A stretch of 64,000 nt of DNA from Streptomyces sp. IMTB 2501 (GTDB lineage: Bacteria > Actinomycetota > Actinomycetes > Streptomycetales > Streptomycetaceae), in contig NZ_MQUS01000024.1 of NCBI RefSeq assembly GCF_001953885.1, positions 86,790-150,789 on the forward strand, read 5' to 3'. The notes under the pieces were generated by a model, which worked only from the letters and a program-made list of their open reading frames with translations, did no database searches and was not told the DNA's origin. Both the position numbers and the translations under genes were made by a program. Shown here one piece after another: positions 19,072 through 27,174 of this stretch. Positions within the stretch are counted from its first letter, which is position 1. Each line of letters begins with the position of its first letter.

Positions 19072-20010
19072 TCAGGACAGTGCCGTCAGTCCCGGAGCGA
19101 ACGTGATCAGGAGCGGTAGCAGCGGCACCAGGGCGGCCACCGTCGTCGTCAGGGCCCGGTGCCGGCGCAGCAGCCGGGGCGGCGGCTCCAGCAGGCGGTT
19201 CACGCGCTCGCCGAGCAGTCGGCGGCTGGAGTCGCAGGACAGGACGCCCCGGTGCTGGTTCAGCTCGATCAGCGCGAGGGCCGTGGTGAGGTGGCCGCAG
19301 CGGCGGGACGCCGTGTCATCGGCGGCCAGCTCGACCAGGCGGTGCGTCTGGTCGCAGAAGTGCGCGAACAGCGGCACGCGCGGGAAGCCGGTGGCGAGCG
19401 CCGTGGACAGGTGCAGCAGCCAGTCGTGGTGGGCACGCGCGTGCCCGCGTTCGTGGGTGAGGACGGCGTCCAGCTGGTGGTCGGTGAGGCGCTGCAGCGC
19501 CCCCGTGGTGACGACCAGCTGCGGCGGGTGTCCCGGCATCCACCAGGCGTCCGGATACTCGTCCTCCAGCACCAGCATGGGGCCGCGCGCCGCCGGCAGC
19601 CCGGCCGGCAGGTCGGGGGCGCGCTCGCGCAGTTGCGCGCGGGCCTGGCCGCGGCTGCGGCGCGCCTCGACGAGTTCCCGGGCCAGCATCGCCGTCGTCC
19701 AGGCCGCCCCGCAGGCCAGCAACACGGTAAGGGCGGCGGCCCACACCGGCGCGGAGGAGAGGTCGTAGGCGGCGGTGACGGACGGCGGCGCGGGGGCGAA
19801 CACGCGGTCGCGGACGGTGTGGAAGACGGCCGTCGTGCCCAGGACCAGGGCGGCCAGGCAGCACAGCAGGACAGTGGCGACCAGGCACTGCCACACCCAC
19901 AGCGCGACCACGGGTTCCCGGTCGGGCCAGGTGGCACGGGTCAGCGCGCGCGGTGCCGGCAGGGCGGCCGTCAGGGCGACGACGCTCAGCAGGAGCAGGC
20001 AGACGGTCAT
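19072..20010 (-). CDS. M56 family (BlaR1-type) membrane metallopeptidase
   Basis: A 312-residue integral membrane protein with hydrophobic helices near the N-terminus, at about 40-65 and 95-115, and at the C-terminus. The zinc motif HERGH is in LDAVLTHERGHARAHHDW, and a downstream LVELAADDTASRR supplies the glutamate/aspartate-type third-ligand region. M56 proteins in Streptomyces are often next to a BlaI repressor gene. None is adjacent here; the nearest regulator is a GntR protein 205 nt away. No extracellular penicillin-binding domain is present, so beta-lactam sensing is not implied. Confidence 0.88.
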   Translation of the reverse strand: MTVCLLLLSVVALTAALPAPRALTRATWPDREPVVALWVWQCLVATVLLCCLAALVLGTTAVFHTVRDRVFAPAPPSVTAAYDLSSAPVWAAALTVLLACGAAWTTAMLARELVEARRSRGQARAQLRERAPDLPAGLPAARGPMLVLEDEYPDAWWMPGHPPQLVVTTGALQRLTDHQLDAVLTHERGHARAHHDWLLHLSTALATGFPRVPLFAHFCDQTHRLVELAADDTASRRCGHLTTALALIELNQHRGVLSCDSSRRLLGERVNRLLEPPPRLLRRHRALTTTVAALVPLLPLLITFAPGLTALS

Positions 20011-20215
20011 GCCGGGGCTCCGGTTCCTGGTCGGAGAGTTGTGCGGGTGTCGGGTGGTGCGGGGCGATGCGCCGAGGGCGCGTCGCGTGGTGCGTGTCCG
20101 CCCAGTATGACGGTGAGGGGCCGCGGGAGGCAGGTCTCGGCAGCGATCCTTCCCGCGGTTTCCGCCGCCTGCTCTCCCGCATGTCCGGCTTGCCCGCCCC
20201 AGGGGAGTGGGGCTC

Positions 20216-20602
20216 TTACGTCTTCCGCTCCCGCAGGGCTTGCCGTACGGCCTCCAGGATGTCGTCCTCTGCGAACTCCAAGGCCACCGCCCAGGCCACG
20301 AAGTCCCTGGTTCCAGCCGCGAGTTCCGCTGTCTCGCGGCGGCGGGCGCCCGGTGGCGGAGGGGCCACGCGCGTGCCCGCGCCGCGCCGGGTCCGGATCA
20401 GGGACGCCGCCTCCAGTGCGCGGTAGGCGCGGGCCACGGTGCCCGCCGCCAGGCCAAGGTCCGCGGCCAGCTGCCGTACCGTCGGCAGCCGCTCGCCCTC
20501 GGCCAGCCGTCCGCTGCTGATCAGGGCGGCGAGCTGGGTGCGGATCTGCTCGTACGGCGGGACCGGGCTGGTCGTGTCGACCCGGACGGCTGCGCCACTC
20601 AC
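20216..20602 (-). CDS. GntR family regulator, YtrA-type
   Basis: Short 128-residue GntR protein: winged helix at about 15-80 (PPYEQIRTQLAALISSGRL, RQLAADLGLAAGTVARAYRAL, GAGTRVA) and a short helical tail instead of an effector domain, which is the YtrA subfamily layout. The GTG start at 20602 overlaps the stop of the membrane-protein gene (GTGA), so the two are translationally coupled. The frame is open 23 codons further upstream but lies inside that gene. It probably autoregulates through the palindrome at 21401-21437. Confidence 0.88.
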   Translation of the reverse strand: MSGAAVRVDTTSPVPPYEQIRTQLAALISSGRLAEGERLPTVRQLAADLGLAAGTVARAYRALEAASLIRTRRGAGTRVAPPPPGARRRETAELAAGTRDFVAWAVALEFAEDDILEAVRQALRERKT

Positions 20603-21378
20603 CGGCGCACCGCTCGGTCCGCCCGGCGGAGCCGTCCCGCCCGGGGCGAGCAGACGGTGAAGAGCAGCCACGGGGCGGTCACCAGCGAGACCAGGGCCAG
20701 CGGCACCAGGAACACGGTCGACACGGTTCCCGCGGTCCCGTCGCAGCTCATGCTCATCAGGGCGGCCGAGGCCGTCACGGCCGCGCCCAGCAGCGAGGTG
20801 GAGACGACGATCCCCCAGGCGGCCACGATCGCCAGCGAGCGGTCACGGCGGGACTGCTCGTCGCCGGGCCGGGTGGCGATGCGCCGCAGTGACCAGCCGC
20901 AGGCGCCCGTGGCGACGGCGAGGGAGGCCAGCATGGGCAGGCCGTAGTACAGGCCGGGCCAGGGGCCGTGCGCCTCGGTCACCCCGTGGCAGGTCAGGGT
21001 GAGTCGGCGGCCCGCCCGTCCCAGGTCGTCCGGTGAGGCCACCGCGCCTGCCGTCGCGAGCAATGCCGTCAATGCGACCGAGAGGACGGCCAGCAGCGCG
21101 GTCATCCGGGGCGGTACGTGGTCGCGGACCCGGCGCGGTTGGAGCCCGGCGGTGCGGACGGCTCCACGGGCCGGCACGGTCAGCGCGTCGCCTGCCAGGA
21201 CGCCGGCGGCCGCGCACAGTCCGAACGCCGGGGCGGCGTACAGGACGCCGTTGCCGTGGTCGAGGGGGGACAGCAGGCAGGTTGCCAGGGCGCCCGCGGC
21301 GACCCCCGTCCAGCGGGCGTAGCGGTCGACCGGCCCCCGTGTGGCGGCCGAGGAGAGGGTCACGTCGAAGTCGGTCAT
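20599..21378 (-). CDS. Hypothetical membrane protein paired with YtrA-type regulator
   Basis: A 259-residue protein with about six hydrophobic segments (for example AGALATCLLSPL, MTALLAVLSVALTALLATAG, LAIVAAWGIVVSTSLLGAAV). No enzymatic motif was recognised. The charged C-terminus ends in an arginine-rich run. ATG at 21378 follows GGGGAC. YtrA-type regulators usually sit with small membrane transport operons, but no ATPase gene is present here. Function is not assigned. Confidence 0.78.
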   Translation of the reverse strand: MTDFDVTLSSAATRGPVDRYARWTGVAAGALATCLLSPLDHGNGVLYAAPAFGLCAAAGVLAGDALTVPARGAVRTAGLQPRRVRDHVPPRMTALLAVLSVALTALLATAGAVASPDDLGRAGRRLTLTCHGVTEAHGPWPGLYYGLPMLASLAVATGACGWSLRRIATRPGDEQSRRDRSLAIVAAWGIVVSTSLLGAAVTASAALMSMSCDGTAGTVSTVFLVPLALVSLVTAPWLLFTVCSPRAGRLRRADRAVRR

Positions 21379-21400
21379 GGAAGTCCCCGTGGAAGCACGT

Positions 21401-21437
21401 CTTGTACTCACCGCTTGTATCAAGCGGTGAGTACAAG
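21401..21437. promoter_or_regulatory. Perfect 17-bp-arm palindrome upstream of the membrane-protein/gntR operon
   Basis: Arms 21401-21417 and 21421-21437 are exact reverse complements around a 3-nt centre. The site is 23 nt before the membrane-protein start and 48 nt after the fahA stop. Its symmetry and position suit an operator for the YtrA-type GntR protein. It could also act as a terminator for fahA, although it has no T-run and a 3-nt loop. Confidence 0.7.
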
Positions 21438-21485
21438 ATGCCGACTCCGTCAGGTTTGTGTCAACCTCTTGCTACAAGGTGGCGT

Positions 21486-22703
21486 TCACCCCGCCACGAC
21501 CCGCCCGCTGACCTCCCCCAGCCCGACGCGGCGCCCGTCCGGCCCGGGAGCCCAGGCCGACAGGGTCACCACGTCGCCGTCCTCCAGGAAGGCCCGCTTG
21601 CCGTCGGGGAGTTCGAGGGGGTCTTGGCCGTTCCAGGTCAGCTCCAGCAGGGAGCCGCGCTGGCGTTCCTCGGGGCCGCTCACCGTGCCTGAGCCGTACA
21701 GGTCACCGGTGCGCAGCGAGGCGCCGTTCACCGTCATGTGGGCGAGCTGCTGGGCGGCGGTCCAGTACATCGTCGAAAAGGGCGGCTCGGAGACCACATG
21801 GCCGTTGATCGCGACGGAGATGCGCAGGTCGTAGCCGCCGGGCTCGATACCGGGCGCCGAGTCGTCCAGATAGGGCAGCAGCGGGTGCGTGCGCTCGGGA
21901 GGCGCCACGCGCGCGTGCTCCAGTGCTTCCAGTGGGGTGATCCATGCCGACACCGAGGTGGCGAAGGACTTGCCGAGGAAGGGGCCGAGGGGGACGTACT
22001 CCCAGGCCTGGATGTCCCGCGCGGACCAGTCGTTCAGCAGGCAGAGGCCGAACACGTGGTCTCGGAAGTCGGCCAGCGCGACCGGGCTGCCCAGCGCGGA
22101 GGGCACGCCCACGACGAAGCCGACCTCGGCCTCGATGTCCAGCCGGACCGACGGGCCGAAGGCGGGCGCCGGATCGGTCGGGGCCTTGCGCTGCCCGGAC
22201 GGCCGTACGACGTCCGTGCCGGAGACCACCACTGTGCCGGAGCGGCCGTGGTAGCCGATCGGCAGATGCTTCCAGTTGGGGGTGAGGGAGTCCGCGGCGT
22301 CCGGGCGGAAGATCTGGCCGACGTTTCGCGCGTGGTTCTCCGAGGCGTAGAAGTCGACGTAGTCCGCCACCTCGAAGGGCAGGTGCAGGGTCACCTCGGA
22401 GAGATGGCGGAACAGCGGCTCGATCGCCTCGTGGTACGCGGGGTCCGTGATCCAGGACGTGATCACGCGCCGTACGTCCGACCAGACCGGGCGGCCGGCG
22501 GCGAGCAGCGCGTTGAGGGTGGGCCGCGCGAGCAGGGAGTGGTACGGCGAGCCCAGGGCGGCGGCCGCGGCGCCCGCGTCGAGGACGTGCTCCCCGAACC
22601 GGACACCGACCCTCCGTTCCGTGCTGCCGGACGGCGAGAACACGCCATAGGGGAGGTTGTGCGGGCCGAAGGGGTTGCCCTCGGGGACGTCGAAGGGGGG
22701 CAT
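21486..22703 (-). CDS. fahA: Fumarylacetoacetase
   Basis: Last enzyme of tyrosine/homogentisate degradation, hydrolysing fumarylacetoacetate to fumarate and acetoacetate; 405 residues, near the usual 420. Residues corresponding to the mammalian active site are visible: DFYASENHARNVG (metal Asp, catalytic His), DIEAEVGFVVG (two Glu) and LLNDWSARDIQAWEYVPLG with Asp, Arg and Gln, followed by LGKSF with the Lys. The N-terminal SH3-like domain includes EGNPFGPHNLPYGVF. ATG 22703 follows GTGAGG; an in-frame ATG at 22724 is less likely. It stands alone without other homogentisate genes. Confidence 0.95.
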   Translation of the reverse strand: MPPFDVPEGNPFGPHNLPYGVFSPSGSTERRVGVRFGEHVLDAGAAAAALGSPYHSLLARPTLNALLAAGRPVWSDVRRVITSWITDPAYHEAIEPLFRHLSEVTLHLPFEVADYVDFYASENHARNVGQIFRPDAADSLTPNWKHLPIGYHGRSGTVVVSGTDVVRPSGQRKAPTDPAPAFGPSVRLDIEAEVGFVVGVPSALGSPVALADFRDHVFGLCLLNDWSARDIQAWEYVPLGPFLGKSFATSVSAWITPLEALEHARVAPPERTHPLLPYLDDSAPGIEPGGYDLRISVAINGHVVSEPPFSTMYWTAAQQLAHMTVNGASLRTGDLYGSGTVSGPEERQRGSLLELTWNGQDPLELPDGKRAFLEDGDVVTLSAWAPGPDGRRVGLGEVSGRVVAG

Positions 22704-22767
22704 GGGGTACTGCCTCACTCTCATCCGGGCCGTGCGTGGCGATGCGTTCCATGTGGTCGCGCCACAC

Positions 22768-22781
22768 GTTACGGCCGCAAC
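22768..22781. promoter_or_regulatory. Imperfect palindrome upstream of fahA
   Basis: A 14-bp near-palindrome (GTTACGGCCGCAAC, one mismatch pair) lies 65 nt before the fahA start in the divergent promoter region shared with the ATP-grasp gene. It may be a regulator site. Nothing else supports it. Confidence 0.25.
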
Positions 22782-22964
22782 GCGTGTCTTGGGCAGTGCC
22801 TCGGACGGCACCCTCAGGGGTGTCCGAAAGGCGTGCGTAGTGATGTCTTCGAAAGGTTGCTCGCACCCTGTCTAAAGAGTTCGCAATGTCCGAATAGGCC
22901 TTGTCGGAAGGGGCAATTCCGGCTTAGCGTCCTTTGGGGACACGGACGGGGTGGGTCCGTTCCA

Positions 22965-24254
22965 ATGGGGGGACACGTGGGGGGACCCGTGGCCGAAAGT
23001 GTCGTCGGTGTGCCGTTCGAGGCGGACCGTGAAGTGCCGGGACTGATCGTCAAGTTCGGCGACTATCCGCTGCATCATGGCGGCGTCGGAGCGATCCGCA
23101 GCCTGGGCCGGCTCGGCGTGCCCATGTATGCCGTCACCGAGGACGCGTACACGCCCGCGGCCTCCTCGCGTTATCTGAAGAAGGCCTTCGTGTGGCCGAC
23201 GACCGGTGCGGAGGATCCGGGCCGCCTGGTCGAGGGACTGCTGCGCATCGGCCGCCGTATCGGCCGCCCCAGCGTCCTCGTCCCGACCGACGAGGAGGCT
23301 GCCGTACTGATCGCCGAGCACCAGGACGAGCTGGCCGGATCCTTTCTCTTCCCGCGGGTCGACCCCGAGCTGCCGCGCCGGCTCGCCAGCAAGCAGGGCC
23401 TGCACGAACTGTGTGTGGAGCACGGCATCGCGAGCCCCGCGTCGGCGTTCCCGGAGTCGTACGACGACATCGTCGCCTTCGCCGACACGGCCCGCTTCCC
23501 GGTGGTGGCCAAGAACCGCGAGGCGTTCGTCCGGCGCAGCAGGCCCGCAGTCAACGGCACCACGAGGATCGCCACCCGCGAGGGCCTGCTCACCCTCGCG
23601 CGTGACTGGGGCGACGAGCCGGGCGTGATCCTCCAGGAGTACCTGCCGCGCGAGGAGGCCGAGGACTGGATCGTGCACGCCTGCTTCGACCAGGACTCCA
23701 GCCCCCTGGCGCTGTTCACCGGCGTCAAGGTCCGCTCGTGGCCGCCGCACGCCGGCATGACGGCGAACGCGTACGTGGTCGACAACCCGGAACTCACCGA
23801 CCTCGCCGCGCGTTTCATCAAACAGATCGGCTACAGCGGCATCATCGACCTCGACCTGCGCTTCGACCGGCGCGACGGCCAGTACAAGCTCCTGGACTTC
23901 AACCCGCGCATGGGCGCCCAGTTCCGCCTCTTCGAGAACGAGTCGGGAGTGGACGTCGTACGCGCGATGCACCTGAATCTGACCGGCCGCGCCGTACCGG
24001 AGGGGGAGCAGCGCGCCGGCCACCGCTACATCGTGGAGAACATCGACCTCCCCGCCCTTCTCGCCTACCGCCGCAGCGGCTATACGACGCCGCACGCGCC
24101 GGCCCGGGCGAGCGGGACGGAGCTGGCCTGGCTCGCGGGTGACGACCCGCTGCCGTTCCTCACGATGCTCGCCCGCTTCGTGCGCCCGGGCGCGAAGCAC
24201 CTCTATCAGCTGTGGCGGACCAACCGCCGCGGCAGCAGCACCTCCACGAAGTAG
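22965..24254 (+). CDS. ATP-grasp domain protein (carboxylate-amine ligase type)
   Basis: About 429 residues. N-terminal pre-ATP-grasp region GVGAIRSLGRLGVPMYAVTED, then the ATP-grasp core: FPVVAKNREAF lysine strand near 190, PGVILQEYLPREEAEDW hinge, and KLLDFNPRMGAQFRLF with the metal-binding D-x-N triad near 320. Such proteins join a carboxylate to an amine or thiol via an acyl-phosphate. The partner substrate is not evident. The start is uncertain: ATG 22965 has a weak site, while in-frame GTGs at 22977 and 22989 each follow GGGGGGA. It is followed 45 nt later by a flavin oxidoreductase with which it is probably co-transcribed. Confidence 0.85.
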   Translation: MGGHVGGPVAESVVGVPFEADREVPGLIVKFGDYPLHHGGVGAIRSLGRLGVPMYAVTEDAYTPAASSRYLKKAFVWPTTGAEDPGRLVEGLLRIGRRIGRPSVLVPTDEEAAVLIAEHQDELAGSFLFPRVDPELPRRLASKQGLHELCVEHGIASPASAFPESYDDIVAFADTARFPVVAKNREAFVRRSRPAVNGTTRIATREGLLTLARDWGDEPGVILQEYLPREEAEDWIVHACFDQDSSPLALFTGVKVRSWPPHAGMTANAYVVDNPELTDLAARFIKQIGYSGIIDLDLRFDRRDGQYKLLDFNPRMGAQFRLFENESGVDVVRAMHLNLTGRAVPEGEQRAGHRYIVENIDLPALLAYRRSGYTTPHAPARASGTELAWLAGDDPLPFLTMLARFVRPGAKHLYQLWRTNRRGSSTSTK

Positions 24255-24299
24255 GCAAGGCCACCAAGAGTGGCGCACCGTGTCCTGGGGAGGGACTTC

Positions 24300-25502
24300 G
24301 TGACTCGACCGGTTGCAGTCATCGGGGCCGGGCCGTTCGGCCTGTCCACCGCCGCCCATCTGCGGGCGCGCGGCATTCCCGTCCGCGTCTTCGGTGACCC
24401 CATGGTCAGCTGGCGCGATCACATGCCCGACGGCATGCTCCTGAAGTCGACACCCGCCGCCTCGAATTTCGACTGCCCGCAGCCCGGCCACGCCCTCGCC
24501 GACTACTGCGACGCGGCCGGGATCCGCCGCCTGGTGACCGACGAGGACATCATCCCGGCGGATACGTTCATCGGCTACGGCGAGTGGTTCCAGCAGAAGC
24601 TGGTCCCCGACCTGGAGCGGGTGCGGGTCGTCGCCGTGGACCGCGCCAGGAGCGGAGGCTTCGAACTGAAGCTGGACTCGGGTGAGATGTTCACCGCGCG
24701 CGCGGTCGTCGTCGCCACCGGACTGTCGGGCCTCTCGCACCTGCCGGCGGAGTTCGCGGGCGCCGCGGCGGACGGACCGGCACCCACGGGCCCGGTCTCG
24801 CACAGCTCCCAGCACCACGACCTGAGCCGGTTCGCGGGCAAGGAGCTGATCGTGGTCGGCGCCGGCCAGTCCGCGCTGGAGACGGCGGCGCTCGCCGCCG
24901 AAGCGGGGGCACGCGTGCGTGTCGTCGCGCGCGGCCGCGGCCGGGTCGCCTTCGGCGCCCCGCCCTGGGAGCAGCCGAAGCTGCGCCCCGAGTCCCCCTT
25001 CGGCAACGCGTGGTCGCTGTGGGCGCTCAGCTACTACCCGCACCCCTACCGCTACCTGCCCGAGGCCATCCGCCACTACCTGGTCCGCCGCGTCCTCGGA
25101 CCGCTCGGCGCCTGGTGGCTGCGCGAGCGTTTCGAGAGCGCCGTGCAGGTGCAGGAGGTCGAGCGGGTCGTGGCTGCCGAGGTGGCGGACGGCAGCCCCG
25201 TCCTCACGGTGCGTACGCACGGCGGGAGCACCGAGCGGCTCACCGCCGACCATGTCATCGCGGCCACCGGCTACCGCGTCGACATTGCGGCGATGGACTT
25301 CCTCGGCCCCGAACTGCGCACCCGGCTCGCGGTGAGCCGTGGCACACCCAAGCTCGGCCCCGGCTGTGTCTCCTCCGTGCCCGGCCTGTACTTCACCGGC
25401 CTGCCGGCGGCGTCGTCGTACGGCCCGGTGATGCGCTTCGTCTGCGGCACGGAGTTCGCCTCCCCGCGGCTGACGAAACACCTGGCGGCGGCCTTCGGCT
25501 GA
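24300..25502 (+). CDS. FAD-dependent NAD(P)-binding oxidoreductase (monooxygenase-like)
   Basis: A 400-residue flavoprotein with two Rossmann motifs: VAVIGAGPFGLSTAAH at the N-terminus for FAD and LIVVGAGQSALETAALAAEA near 180 for NAD(P)H, plus the ATGYR motif near 320 seen in group B flavin monooxygenases and related proteins. The strict Baeyer-Villiger FxGxxxHxxxW fingerprint is absent; the equivalent region reads GPVSHSSQHHDLSRFAGK. GTG 24300 follows GGGGAGGGA and is preferred to GTG 24270. Pairing with the ATP-grasp gene suggests modification of a small molecule or peptide, which is inference. Confidence 0.86.
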   Translation: MTRPVAVIGAGPFGLSTAAHLRARGIPVRVFGDPMVSWRDHMPDGMLLKSTPAASNFDCPQPGHALADYCDAAGIRRLVTDEDIIPADTFIGYGEWFQQKLVPDLERVRVVAVDRARSGGFELKLDSGEMFTARAVVVATGLSGLSHLPAEFAGAAADGPAPTGPVSHSSQHHDLSRFAGKELIVVGAGQSALETAALAAEAGARVRVVARGRGRVAFGAPPWEQPKLRPESPFGNAWSLWALSYYPHPYRYLPEAIRHYLVRRVLGPLGAWWLRERFESAVQVQEVERVVAAEVADGSPVLTVRTHGGSTERLTADHVIAATGYRVDIAAMDFLGPELRTRLAVSRGTPKLGPGCVSSVPGLYFTGLPAASSYGPVMRFVCGTEFASPRLTKHLAAAFG

Positions 25503-25600
25503 ATCCGAGCAAGGCCGGCGCGAGCACTTGAGGACGTCAGCAAGGAGGCGGTGGGTACCACTTGGGGATGATCAGTACGTAAGTACGCAGGACGACAAGA

Positions 25601-25630
25601 TGAGTCGGCGGGGCGCGGTATCCGTATTCT
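25601..25630 (+). promoter_or_regulatory. Putative promoter of the HAD gene (leaderless)
   Basis: A TATTCT hexamer at 25625-25630 ends 6 nt before the ATG at 25637, with a loose -35 (TGAGTC, 25601-25606) 18 nt upstream. No ribosome-binding sequence precedes the ATG. Transcription would therefore begin at or next to the start codon. Confidence 0.4.
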
Positions 25631-25636
25631 CTGATC

Positions 25637-26449
25637 ATGGCAGCCTCCCCCGCATGTGCACTGATCGCCACCGACCTGGACGGAACGCTGCTGCGCGGCG
25701 ACGACACCGTCTCCGAACGGTCGCTCGCCGCGCTCGCGCGGGTGGCGCGGGCCGGTGCCCGGCACCTGGTGGTGACGGGCCGCCCGGCCCCGCGGGTTCG
25801 GCCCCTCCTCGCGTACCTCGGCTGCACGGGGCTCGCGGTGTGCGGGCAGGGCGCACAGGTCTACGACGCCGGATCCGGGCGCCTGTTGTGGTCGGTGCGG
25901 TTGGACCGGGAACTGGCCGAGACCGCGCTCGGCAAGATCGAGGCGGAGGTGGGGCAGGTCTACGCGGCCGTCGACCAGGACGGCGTCGACGGGCTCACGC
26001 TCATCGAGCCCGGCTATCTGATGCCGCACCCGACCCTGCCCGCGGTGCGGGTCGGCCGGCGTGACGACCTGTGGTGCGAGCCCATCAGCAAGGTGCTGCT
26101 GCGCCATGCCACCCTGTCCGACGACGAGTTGGCCGCCATCGCGCGCGCGGTGGTGGGCTCGCTCGCGACGGTCACCATGTCGGGGCCGGGGACCGTGGAA
26201 CTCCAGCCGTCCGGGGTGACGAAGGCGACCGGTCTCGCACTGGCCGCCGAGCGGCTCGGCATCGCCGCACAGGAGGCCCTGGCGTTCGGCGACATGCCCA
26301 ACGACATCCCGATGTTCGACTGGGCCGGACACGGGGTCGCCATGGCCAACGCACATCCCGAACTCAAGGCGGTGGCCAATGAGATCACCCTGTCGAACGA
26401 GGCCGACGGCATCGCGGTCGTCCTCGAAAGACTGTTCCCGACCGACTGA
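25637..26449 (+). CDS. Cof-type HAD-IIB family phosphatase
   Basis: A 270-residue sugar-phosphate-phosphatase-like HAD protein. Motif I is ATDLDGTLL near residue 13 with both catalytic aspartates, motif II is VVTGRPAPR, and motifs III/IV are TKATGLALAAE and FGDMPNDIPMFDWAG. A Cof-type C2 cap fits between 80 and 190. It is a single gene behind a possible leaderless promoter. Its last codons run into a set of 27-bp repeats. The substrate cannot be told from sequence. Confidence 0.93.
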   Translation: MAASPACALIATDLDGTLLRGDDTVSERSLAALARVARAGARHLVVTGRPAPRVRPLLAYLGCTGLAVCGQGAQVYDAGSGRLLWSVRLDRELAETALGKIEAEVGQVYAAVDQDGVDGLTLIEPGYLMPHPTLPAVRVGRRDDLWCEPISKVLLRHATLSDDELAAIARAVVGSLATVTMSGPGTVELQPSGVTKATGLALAAERLGIAAQEALAFGDMPNDIPMFDWAGHGVAMANAHPELKAVANEITLSNEADGIAVVLERLFPTD

Positions 26450-26547
26450 CCGGCACATCAGTACACGACCGATGGAACCGCACATCGGCACACGGCCGAT
26501 CGACCGGCACATCGCTACCCGACCGGCTGACCGGCCCCTCGGTGCGC
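26440..26547. repeat. Four degenerate 27-bp tandem repeats
   Basis: Units begin at 26440, 26467, 26494 and 26521 and share the pattern GACCGA-x-x-GACCGGCACATCGG-x-ACAC. The array starts in the last codons of the HAD gene and fills half of the gap to the convergent SLT gene. The remaining bases to 26666 are GC-rich and hold no gene. Confidence 0.75.
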
Positions 26548-26666
26548 GACCGCCCGTGGCAGGTCCGGTGGATGCCCGGCGGCCGTCCGGCACGCCCCCG
26601 TCCGTCAGGTGCGGGTGCGTGCCGAACGGCCGGTGTCACTCCGGTCCGCCGGACGGGCGGGGGCTG

Positions 26667-27161
26667 TCAGTACGCGCTGTAGACGTTGTCGATCGACCCG
26701 TAGCGCGCGGCGGCGTAGTTGCAGGCCGCGGTGATGTTGGCGACCGGGTCGTAGAGGTCGAACGCCGTACCGGCCACGTGGTAGGCGTTGAAGGTCGGCT
26801 GGATGACCTGGAGCAGGCCCTTGGACGGGGTGCCCGCGGCGGCGTTGGAGTCCCAGTTGTTGATGGCCAGCGGGTTGCCGGAGGACTCGCGCATGATGTT
26901 GCGGTAAATGCCGTAGTAGCTGCCCGGGATGCCCTTGTGGGCCATGATCGCGAGCGACTCGCGGATCCAGCCGTCGAGGTTGTTCGGGTACCTGACGGGG
27001 GTGGTGGAGGCCACCTTGGCGGCCTTCGTGCCGGTGGCCGCGGAGGCACTGGTGGCGCCGATGAGCGGCACGGCGAGGACGGCGGCACCGGTGCCGACGG
27101 CGGCAAGGGCGCGGAAGAGACGGTTGGTCCGGGTACGGCGGTGCTGAGCGGAAGCAGGCAT
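26667..27161 (-). CDS. Secreted SLT (transglycosylase-like) domain protein
   Basis: A 164-residue exported protein. The basic N-terminus and hydrophobic core (LAAVGTGAAVLAVPLIGAT, then SASA) form a Sec signal. The mature part is a lysozyme-like SLT domain with catalytic Glu in IMRESSGNPLAINNWDSN, then SKGLLQVIQPTFNAY and YDPVANITAACNYAAARYG. Such proteins cleave or bind peptidoglycan outside the cell. ATG 27161 follows GGAGAGGA. It is preceded by a c-di-AMP riboswitch, as many actinobacterial Rpf and cell-wall hydrolase genes are. Confidence 0.93.
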   Translation of the reverse strand: MPASAQHRRTRTNRLFRALAAVGTGAAVLAVPLIGATSASAATGTKAAKVASTTPVRYPNNLDGWIRESLAIMAHKGIPGSYYGIYRNIMRESSGNPLAINNWDSNAAAGTPSKGLLQVIQPTFNAYHVAGTAFDLYDPVANITAACNYAAARYGSIDNVYSAY

Positions 27162-27174
27162 GGGGAAGTCCTCT

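Noticed and set aside
19072..20010. BlaR1-type beta-lactam sensor
   Set aside because: The extracellular penicillin-binding domain is absent and no blaI gene is adjacent, so only an M56 peptidase is supported.
22965..25502. RiPP or lanthipeptide cluster
   Set aside because: No precursor peptide, cyclase or protease was seen beside the ATP-grasp and flavin genes.
26440..26547. CRISPR array
   Set aside because: Repeats are contiguous without spacers, too degenerate, and no cas genes are present.
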